Below, one piece after another: positions 57,786 through 64,000 of a stretch of 64,000 nucleotides of DNA. The notes below the pieces were generated by a model, which was not told the origin of the DNA, searched no databases, and worked only from the letters and a program-made list of their open reading frames with translations. The stretch covers positions 2,151,934 to 2,215,933 of the forward strand of contig NZ_CP133594.1 of assembly GCF_031312535.1 (NCBI RefSeq), given 5' to 3'. This stretch comes from Methanolobus mangrovi. Its GTDB lineage: Archaea > Halobacteriota > Methanosarcinia > Methanosarcinales > Methanosarcinaceae. The translations under genes were made by a program, and so were the position numbers. Numbering within the stretch: position 1 is the first letter of the stretch; every line of letters begins with the position of its first letter.

Positions 57786-58217
57786 ATGCTTTCTGATGAA
57801 TCCGCATCTGCAGGACTTCCGATGAGGATTGTTGTGCTCACGATAATCGGGATGATAGGTATCTATGTGATAGTCACATCGATCATGAGCACACCTTTTG
57901 TGCCGGGTTCAATGTTCGCGGCTTCAAATTGCAGCAGCTTCAACATGACCGGAGCAATATGTGATTCTCCTGACCTTATCGTAAGCGTTTTTGACAATGA
58001 AGGAAGGCCGGTAGGTGGTGCAAATATTATTGTATGGGGACCAGACAGGGAAAAGGTTGCAGGTGGTATCACAGATGCCAGCGGTGAATTCAATTACAGG
58101 TTACTGAACATTTCCTTACCTCAGGGTAAAACCGAAGGCTATCTTTCGGTCAAGGTTATGCAGGAAGGGTATCTGGATTATACAAATGACTTTCTGGTTA
58201 AAGTAAGAAAAGTATGA
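57786..58217 (+). CDS. Second pilin-like protein with carboxypeptidase regulatory-like domain
   Basis: 143 residues. The N-terminus (ESASAGLPMRIVVLTIIGMIGIYVIV) has the same class III signal pattern as the gene before it, with LPMRIVV after the cut region. A carboxypeptidase regulatory-like domain follows (VFDNEGRPVGGANIIVWGPD, ITDASGEFNYRLLN). Two cysteines (SNCSSF and AICDSP, about residues 45 and 55) could form a disulfide. It lies 30 bp downstream of the first pilin-like gene on the same strand and almost certainly shares a transcript. Confidence 0.8.
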   Translation: MLSDESASAGLPMRIVVLTIIGMIGIYVIVTSIMSTPFVPGSMFAASNCSSFNMTGAICDSPDLIVSVFDNEGRPVGGANIIVWGPDREKVAGGITDASGEFNYRLLNISLPQGKTEGYLSVKVMQEGYLDYTNDFLVKVRKV

Positions 58218-58278
58218 GATTCCGGTTCTGGAATACTCATCTGATATTTTTACATTCTAAGGTTATTTTCACTTTGTT

Positions 58279-58926
58279 TCATGCACGCTTGCTGTTGGCC
58301 ATGTAGAACTTCAAAAGTACTGCAGCTGCAAACACAAAAGCAATTGAAAATGAGAAATAGGCCGAGCGTACGATGTCCCAGCGACCTGCCATGATGAGAT
58401 AGCCTGTCAGTGCAAGTATAACTGCTCCAACGATACCTGAGAGTTCCACGGGAACTTTCACCGAACCTATATTGATGCGGTTATGATTCTCGGCTTTCTC
58501 AAGGTGCATGCTGAGCTGTGTGATCTCATTTTTGATATCAAGGCTGATCGATTCAGGTTTCTGCTGTTTTTCTTGATTCAACTGTTCTGAGAGTTTTGAG
58601 TTCTCTTCCTGAAGCTCTGTTATGTGTGAGTTAAGGGTGGTAAGTTCAGAGTCAAGTTCCTGAAATCTGCTTTCATAGTCCTGATACTGCAAACTGCCTT
58701 GTTTCAGTTCATCGATATCAGAATGAATGGCAGCTATCTCTTCTCTTGTGTGCTCAAGAGCTTCTTCAAAATTAGTCTCATATTCCGGGATCACATCTTC
58801 AAGGGGAACATCAACAGAGAGTCTGCGTTCCACCGCACGCAATCGTTTTTCCACGCTTCGAACGGTCTGGTCAACAGAGTGTAACCTGCCGTTGATGTCT
58901 TCTTTTATCTGGTTGTCGTTTTTCAT
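58279..58926 (-). CDS. Coiled-coil membrane protein of unknown function
   Basis: 215 residues. The first 135 are highly charged with heptad-like Leu/Glu/Gln patterns (VDQTVRSVEKRLRAVERRL, LNSHITELQEENSKLSEQL), a long coiled coil. Two membrane helices near the C-terminus (about 165-180 and 190-208) end in a basic NSKRA tail, so the coil probably projects from the membrane. I recognise no family. It lies 59 bp from the 86-residue orphan upstream and precedes no other gene in its direction within 60 bp. It could be a structural or tethering protein. Confidence 0.7.
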   Translation of the reverse strand: MKNDNQIKEDINGRLHSVDQTVRSVEKRLRAVERRLSVDVPLEDVIPEYETNFEEALEHTREEIAAIHSDIDELKQGSLQYQDYESRFQELDSELTTLNSHITELQEENSKLSEQLNQEKQQKPESISLDIKNEITQLSMHLEKAENHNRINIGSVKVPVELSGIVGAVILALTGYLIMAGRWDIVRSAYFSFSIAFVFAAAVLLKFYMANSKRA

Positions 58927-58985
58927 CAGGTCTGTCCACCAACAGACATGTCATTTTTACAGGATATATTAAAATCCTTCGATTT

Positions 58986-59246
58986 TCACTCAGATAATTG
59001 AAGAGTTATGTGTTCGGGGTTCACATCAACAATGTAGTACTTTCTTTTGTCCAGTATAATATAGGAGGACTTCCTGGGAAAATAGAAGTTCAGGGCATGC
59101 CCCTGATAGCCCTTTGAAAAAAGGAGTCCGATAGAGAAAGTGCTCTCCGAAGACATCCCGCAGTACATCATGTCCTGGGATGTTCCGAAGAGACTGCTTT
59201 TGATCGTCCTTCGTTCTCCTATTGCGAGGGTGAATGTCCCGTTCAT
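58986..59246 (-). CDS. Small protein of unknown function
   Basis: 86 residues, no known family to me. The sequence is mostly beta-like with ERRTIKSSLFGTSQDMMY and YIILDKRKYYIVDVNPEHI. It begins 12 bp after the UDP-glucose dehydrogenase stop on the same strand, so it is probably the second gene of that transcript. Its real status as a gene is supported by the tight spacing and by an uninterrupted frame with ordinary codon use rather than by homology. Confidence 0.55.
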   Translation of the reverse strand: MNGTFTLAIGERRTIKSSLFGTSQDMMYCGMSSESTFSIGLLFSKGYQGHALNFYFPRKSSYIILDKRKYYIVDVNPEHITLQLSE

Positions 59247-59258
59247 AGTCGATCCTGC

Positions 59259-60554
59259 TTACCAGCAGAGACCTTCATAGTCAACATCGGTGCTGATGTC
59301 CTTTGGATCGATGAGGTGCCTGCCGTCTATGACTACCCTGTTGGCCATGGATTCGAATTCTTTGTCCAGTTTCCTGAACTCGGTCCATTCTGTCATGATG
59401 AGGCAGCCTTCTGCTTCTTCCAGTGCCTGTGCTGCGCTTTTGCAGTATGTGACATCGTGGAATATCTTCTTCATGCTTTCCTCTGCCATTGGGTCGTATG
59501 CGGCTATGTCAGCCCCAAGACGCAGCAGTTCAGTGATCACCGGAATGGAGCGGGATTCTCTGATATCATCGGTGTCGTTCTTGAAGGCCAGACCAAGCAC
59601 GGCTATTCTTTTGTTCTTGAGATCGCCGAGCTTCTTCTGGAGCAGTTCAACCATCTTCAGGGGCTGTTTATCATTAACATCTACCACTGATCTCAGTAGC
59701 TGTGGTTCATACCCGATGTCCTTTGCCTTTCCTATGAGAGCCTTGACATCCTTGGGGAAACACGAGCCTCCGAATCCGGCACCGCAGTTGAGGAACTGGC
59801 GTTCTATCCTGAAGTCCGTGCCCACGGCATCCATGACCTCGTAGGTGTCGATGCCAAGCTGTTTGCAGATGTTACCAACTTCATTTGCAAAGGATATCTT
59901 GGTCGCCAGGAATGAGTTGTTGACGTATTTGATCATCTCGGCTGTTCTGGGATTGGTGTGCGTGACCTTGCAGTCCAGCCTGCGGTAGAGTTCGGATACT
60001 ACAAAGAATGACCTCTCATCTATCGCACCCACCACTATCTTGTCAGGGTGCATGAAATCATAGACCGCCTTGCCTTCTCTCAAAAACTCCGGGTTCATCG
60101 CAACTCCGAAATCCTTTCCTGCCTTCTTGCCGGAGTACTCTTCAATGAGCGGCAGCACCACTTTTTCAGTTGTCTCAGGCACCACTGTGCTCTTGACAAC
60201 AACAACATGATAGTGATCCTTCTTCGCAATAGCCCTTCCAAGGCTGGCACTTGCAGCCTTCACAATGGAGAGGTCAATGCTCCCGTCCTCTCCCGACGGT
60301 GTCCCCACACAGATAAATGAAGCATCGGAATTCTGCACAGCATAATCATAATCCGATGTGGCAATGAGCATCTTTTGTGTATGCTTTTGCATCAGCTCAT
60401 CCAGCCCCTCCTCCCAGATAGGTGCAATTCCTGCATTGATCTGCTTTACCTTCTCTTCGTCAATGTCAATACAGATGACCTCGTGTCCAAGTTCAGCAAA
60501 GCAAGCAGCTGAGACCGACCCGACATAGCCCGAACCTATGATCGATACTTTCAT
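59259..60554 (-). CDS. UDP-glucose 6-dehydrogenase family protein
   Basis: 431 residues. NAD fold IIGSGYVGSVSAACFAELGH at the N-terminus, VVVKSTVVPETTEKVV, MNPEFLREG and the catalytic Cys at about 265 in GAGFGGSCFPKDVKAL, followed by the C-terminal UDP-binding domain (GLAFKNDTDDIRESRSIPV). It makes UDP-glucuronate from UDP-glucose with two NAD+, for surface polysaccharide or glycoprotein. The related UDP-ManNAc dehydrogenase cannot be excluded, but the pattern is that of UGDH. ATG at 60554 follows AAGGAGAATC. Confidence 0.93.
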   Translation of the reverse strand: MKVSIIGSGYVGSVSAACFAELGHEVICIDIDEEKVKQINAGIAPIWEEGLDELMQKHTQKMLIATSDYDYAVQNSDASFICVGTPSGEDGSIDLSIVKAASASLGRAIAKKDHYHVVVVKSTVVPETTEKVVLPLIEEYSGKKAGKDFGVAMNPEFLREGKAVYDFMHPDKIVVGAIDERSFFVVSELYRRLDCKVTHTNPRTAEMIKYVNNSFLATKISFANEVGNICKQLGIDTYEVMDAVGTDFRIERQFLNCGAGFGGSCFPKDVKALIGKAKDIGYEPQLLRSVVDVNDKQPLKMVELLQKKLGDLKNKRIAVLGLAFKNDTDDIRESRSIPVITELLRLGADIAAYDPMAEESMKKIFHDVTYCKSAAQALEEAEGCLIMTEWTEFRKLDKEFESMANRVVIDGRHLIDPKDISTDVDYEGLCW

Positions 60555-60649
60555 GATGAGATTCTCCTTGTGGTGTAAATTGTTTGGAAGTGTATATTAG
60601 ATTAATGACTCTCTTATTATTAATGAAACCTTTATCCCAGTTTAGCCTA

Positions 60650-63574
60650 TTAATTGCTTGGTGCTGTAATATAATCATAAATCGAATCTTCAACAGGATG
60701 ATTCATCCGATATTTTACTTTTACAACTGACACTTTTTTATTATCGTCATTAACCAAAGTAGCTTCTTCGAAGCTTTCATCAACAGGAGTCACATCACCC
60801 ATATAGTAGAAATCATTACTTTCTCCATTACTTTTTTTGATGAATAAAGGCAGTCTAAGACCATTTTTGTAATTTCTAATAATAACAACATCAGGGCTAT
60901 CCAGTTTTCTTCCAGATTTAGACATCCATTCGAATTGAGAATTATTAACAAAACCTTCCTCATATTTTGTAGTGCTCGAGATATGTTCTTCTTTGTGATA
61001 GTTTACGAATATTGGGCAATTTGTCTTCTGATCATTGATACGATAACCTCCGACATTCTGTGCCAATGGATTCTGATCCCAATTCAGAATTCTAAATACA
61101 TCTTTTCGGGAATACTTCTGATACAATATGAAGCCATCAACATACTTGTTTTTGTCAAAATTTCGATCATAAATTGTTTTGGAATAGTCTAGCATATCAT
61201 TTAGGAAATGCAAGAATGTTTCATTTTTTAGTGAATCAATAAATAGATCACTAAATGAGAGAATTCCGTTTTCATAAGAAACGATGCTTAAATCGTATAT
61301 TTCACTAACACTAACTAAATTACCACTGTACTTTTCAGTTACAAAGTCAAAATTGATGTTTTTGACACATGATTCTATCGTTTCATCAGGAATCGAAATG
61401 CCATATTTATCGAAAATAATTGCTTTAAAATCTTCCTTTAATAGAGTATTTCCAGCAATTAGTTCTTTGAGAATAATAACTTCCTCGACTCTCTTAGTGT
61501 TTGCAATTTCATTGGAGAATAACTCGAGGAGCTTTGTTTCCTTTTCAGATAATTTATTTTGTAAGGCTTCTTCTTGATGTGATGCGAAGTTAAAATAGGA
61601 TTTTGAATAGTTTACATACAATTGTGGATCTCGAGAACCATGTTCTACAAAGTCCATCATCAGAGGGATTCTACCAATCTTGAATTTTAATAGCTCGTAG
61701 TCTTTATCAAGGTCCTTTTTGAGATGCAAATTAGCTTTGTTAATTGCTGCAAAAATTCTATCATGTGTAATTTTATCAAAATTAATAGTTGAAGCACCCG
61801 GAACAAAACTGCTTCCACTTAACATCAATTTGCGCAGTGTATCCTTGTTATAAGTAGTATCTCCATATAATGCAATTGGAACTAAGTAATTATTATTGTA
61901 ATTGCCTATAAAATCAATTACAGTGAGGTATTCTTTGTCTTTAGCTTTACGCAATCCTCTTCCTAATTGTTGTACAAAAACGATGGCAGATGCCGTGGGT
62001 CTTAACATGATGATTTGGTTTACTTTTGGAATATCTACGCCTTCATTGAAGATCTCAACAGTAAAGATATAATCTAATTTTTCAAAAGGATCATGACTTT
62101 CCAATCTGTTTATTGCAGTATTTCTCTCCTCTTCACTATTTTTGCCAGATAATGAGACAGTCTTGTATCCTCTTGCATTAAATAAATTAGATAGTTCCTG
62201 ACTTTCATCTACACTGCTACAAAAGATAAGTCCTCTCACGCATCCATTATCACAACCGTAAAATTCAGCTTTTTCGATAATCCTATCTACACGTTCTTTT
62301 GCTGTTAACAAAGAGAAAGCTGCTTCTTCGTCTAAGACTTTATCATCTACCGTAACATCAGTTACACCAAAATAATGAAAAGTCGATAACATTTTTTCTT
62401 CTAAAGCTCTATGCAACCGAATTTCGTATGCAATATTGTGTTCAAATTGAGAAAAGATATCGAATCCATCAGTTCTTTCAGGCGTAGCAGTCATGCCCAA
62501 CAAAAATTTTGGTTTAAAATGATTGAAGATTTTTTGATAACTTTCTGCCCCTGCTCTATGGGTTTCGTCTACAACTATATATTCAAAATGCCTTTGGTCA
62601 AATTGATGTAAATGTTCATCTCTAGAAATGGTTTGAATTGTTGAAAAAATAAAATCTGCATTAATTTCTCTTTCATTTCCTGAGTAAATACCCATGCTTC
62701 GACTCTCACCAAAAATTCGTTTGAAGCTTTTTATAGCATCATCTACAATGTTTCTTCGATGTACTACAAACAAAAACTTTTTAGGATTGTATGCTTTCAC
62801 ATCAAATGCAGATAGATATGTTTTTCCCGTCCCAGTTGCAGAAATTAATAAAGCCTTATCTTTATCCTTTGATCTTAAATCTTCCAGATTTGCCAATGCT
62901 TCAATTTGCATTGAATTGGGAGTTATTGAGTCATTATGACGAGATTCAATGCTTTTTCTTGAACTTGAAATGAACTTCTTTTTCAAATTATAATCTAATG
63001 TATATGATTCAATGAAGTTATCATCCACAAATACAGCATTTTCAAATTCATTTCTGAATTCATTAATTGAGTCAATTATTAATTTTGAGTCAGAAGTAGC
63101 TGATATTTTCAAGTTCCATTCTTTATTTGAACATAGTGCACTAGATGTAAGATTGCTGCTTCCAATAATTAAGTTAAAGCGATTGCTTTTTTTGAATAGG
63201 TAACCTTTTGCATGAAAATCAGAATCGACTGCTATTTTTAAATCAACATTTTTGAGTTTTAATAAAGACTTTAATGCTTCTGGTTGAGTGAAATATTGGT
63301 ATTGGGATACCAGTATTTTTCCGTTAATTCCAGCTTTTTCAAGTTCTTGGAGTGTATTTATTAAAGAAACTACTCCACCTTTTGTTGCAAATGCTACTGA
63401 AAACCAAAATTTCACACAGTTTTTTAGTTCTCTAGATATAGTCTGTAGTACTTTTTTCCCATTACTAGTATCATTTACCAGTAACTCTGGAAGATATTCT
63501 TTTTTTGAAGCTAAAGACTGGTCAATAAAGCCAGTTTTCAAGCTGTCCAATAGATGTACAGGAAAGTGATCCAT
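60650..63574 (-). CDS. SauUSI-like type IV restriction enzyme: PLD nuclease - SF2 helicase - DUF3427
   Basis: 974 residues. The N-terminal phospholipase-D nuclease domain (about 35-175) has the HxK motif H121-x-K123 in DSDFHAKGYLF with IGSSNLTSSA 15 residues on. An SF2 helicase follows: Walker A SATGTGKT at about 245-252, DETHRAG at 336-342, TATPERTDG at 362-370 and QQLGRGLRK near 555. The last 330 residues fit DUF3427. This is the same domain order and size as Staphylococcus SauUSI, which cuts DNA containing 5-methyl- or 5-hydroxymethylcytosine and uses ATP. The gene is strongly AT-rich compared with its neighbours. It begins 1 base after the NUDIX stop, with AAGGAA before the ATG. Confidence 0.88.
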   Translation of the reverse strand: MDHFPVHLLDSLKTGFIDQSLASKKEYLPELLVNDTSNGKKVLQTISRELKNCVKFWFSVAFATKGGVVSLINTLQELEKAGINGKILVSQYQYFTQPEALKSLLKLKNVDLKIAVDSDFHAKGYLFKKSNRFNLIIGSSNLTSSALCSNKEWNLKISATSDSKLIIDSINEFRNEFENAVFVDDNFIESYTLDYNLKKKFISSSRKSIESRHNDSITPNSMQIEALANLEDLRSKDKDKALLISATGTGKTYLSAFDVKAYNPKKFLFVVHRRNIVDDAIKSFKRIFGESRSMGIYSGNEREINADFIFSTIQTISRDEHLHQFDQRHFEYIVVDETHRAGAESYQKIFNHFKPKFLLGMTATPERTDGFDIFSQFEHNIAYEIRLHRALEEKMLSTFHYFGVTDVTVDDKVLDEEAAFSLLTAKERVDRIIEKAEFYGCDNGCVRGLIFCSSVDESQELSNLFNARGYKTVSLSGKNSEEERNTAINRLESHDPFEKLDYIFTVEIFNEGVDIPKVNQIIMLRPTASAIVFVQQLGRGLRKAKDKEYLTVIDFIGNYNNNYLVPIALYGDTTYNKDTLRKLMLSGSSFVPGASTINFDKITHDRIFAAINKANLHLKKDLDKDYELLKFKIGRIPLMMDFVEHGSRDPQLYVNYSKSYFNFASHQEEALQNKLSEKETKLLELFSNEIANTKRVEEVIILKELIAGNTLLKEDFKAIIFDKYGISIPDETIESCVKNINFDFVTEKYSGNLVSVSEIYDLSIVSYENGILSFSDLFIDSLKNETFLHFLNDMLDYSKTIYDRNFDKNKYVDGFILYQKYSRKDVFRILNWDQNPLAQNVGGYRINDQKTNCPIFVNYHKEEHISSTTKYEEGFVNNSQFEWMSKSGRKLDSPDVVIIRNYKNGLRLPLFIKKSNGESNDFYYMGDVTPVDESFEEATLVNDDNKKVSVVKVKYRMNHPVEDSIYDYITAPSN

Positions 63575-63575
63575 T

Positions 63576-63971
63576 TTAAGATTCCTTCATTAATTTTGAA
63601 ACAATTGGAATATCTGCTTCAGCCCAGTCCAAAGTCGATAATTTTTCTGGATTCAACCATTTGAAAGCAATGTGCTCTTTCAGATTAAATGTTGAATTTA
63701 AAGCGGTGCAAATGAAACTGTGCATGGTAACACTAAAATCAGGATACTGATGATTTACAGTTAAAAACTCTCTTTCTATTTTTATATCTGCATCAAGTTC
63801 CTCTAATAACTCGCGTTGTAATGCTTGTTCTTTAGTTTCGCCAGATTCTATTTTTCCACCTGGGAATTCATACTTTAAAGAAATGTAATCGTATTTTCCA
63901 TGATCTCTTTGAACACATAGAATCTTATCATCATCAATTATTATTGCTGCAACTACTTCGTGGTGTTTCAT
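63576..63971 (-). CDS. NUDIX hydrolase, NudG/MutT-like
   Basis: 131 residues from the ATG at 63971, preceded by AGGGATG; a TTG at 63992 is less likely. The Nudix box is complete: GGKIESGETKEQALQRELLEEL with G, E and REXXEE residues. The opening HHEVVAAIIIDDDKIL and the C-terminal EADIPIVSKLM (compare ADIPLLEAFM in E. coli NudG) point to the NudG/Orf135 subgroup, which prefers CTP and 5-substituted dCTP (5-methyl, 5-hydroxy). The stop TAA is 1 base before the SauUSI-like ATG, so the two are translationally coupled. The gene shares the AT-rich composition of its partner. Confidence 0.85.
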   Translation of the reverse strand: MKHHEVVAAIIIDDDKILCVQRDHGKYDYISLKYEFPGGKIESGETKEQALQRELLEELDADIKIEREFLTVNHQYPDFSVTMHSFICTALNSTFNLKEHIAFKWLNPEKLSTLDWAEADIPIVSKLMKES

Positions 63972-64000
63972 TTGTTTTGTACATCCCTGCAATTATAATT

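Noticed and set aside
60650-63574. Mokosh or Gabija defence system
   Set aside because: The helicase carries an N-terminal PLD domain and a DUF3427 C-terminus in one protein, which fits SauUSI; the partner proteins of the other systems are missing.

Overview
The window is chromosomal DNA of a methanogenic archaeon, almost certainly a member of Methanosarcinaceae. The evidence is an archaeal 16S-tRNA-Ala-23S-5S rRNA operon, archaeal DnaG primase, archaeosine synthase ArcS, TiaS, Nob1, KptA, three-OB-fold RPA, euryarchaeal pilins and a PGF-type surface protein. A folate (H4F) C1 cluster of the kind known from Methanosarcina sits beside these. A methylotrophic genus such as Methanolobus or Methanococcoides would fit, but I cannot settle the genus by reading.

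Layout. 0-8 kb: a CBS protein running off the left edge, RPA, RNA repair/processing genes kptA and rtcA (convergent), an NADH oxidase/CoA-disulfide reductase-like flavoenzyme, dnaG, a UPF0058 protein and a GNAT acetyltransferase. 8-18.4 kb: arcS, a GlcD/GlcF-type FAD plus Fe-S oxidase pair, a surface protein, YgiQ radical SAM, MBL hydrolase, TatD and leuA, whose 5' end is frameshifted. 18.4-24.2 kb: the rRNA operon with leader, processing stems, tRNA-Ala(TGC), tRNA-Cys(GCA) and two tandem 5S genes. 24.5-31.5 kb: an SNF-family Na+ symporter, a dihydrolipoamide dehydrogenase-like enzyme, an AT-rich mrr restriction gene with a frame break at its start, and a glycine betaine-type ABC transporter whose ATPase seems to start on ATT. 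31.7-35 kb: a sensor kinase and an alkaline phosphatase.

35-44 kb: a one-direction run: HTH regulator, purN, glyA, folD, folP-like, metV-like, metF, thiC-like and cofE-like. The last three overlap by 4 bp at each junction. This looks like a tetrahydrofolate C1 module kept separate from methanopterin-based methanogenesis, with a ThiC and a CofE homologue translationally tied to it. 44-58 kb: a sensor kinase, tiaS, nadE, KaiC-like ATPase, nob1, a GfcR/PyrE-like regulator, a DHH phosphoesterase, a slipin/NfeD pair, an AIR-synthase-related protein, hisH and two pilin-like proteins carrying carboxypeptidase-regulatory-like domains. 58-60.6 kb: a coiled-coil membrane protein, a small orphan and UDP-glucose dehydrogenase.

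60.6-64 kb: an AT-rich two-gene operon: a NudG-like NUDIX hydrolase followed one base later by a 974-residue PLD nuclease-SF2 helicase-DUF3427 protein with the architecture of the type IV restriction enzyme SauUSI. This is my best candidate for an undescribed system: a nucleotide-pool enzyme with possible preference for 5-substituted dCTP coupled to a nuclease that attacks 5-substituted cytosine in DNA. Mrr at 27.6 kb is a second modification-dependent nuclease in the same window.

Three genes (leuA, mrr, opuA-type ATPase) have anomalous 5' ends; these are either real biology or single-base sequence errors and need read-level checking.
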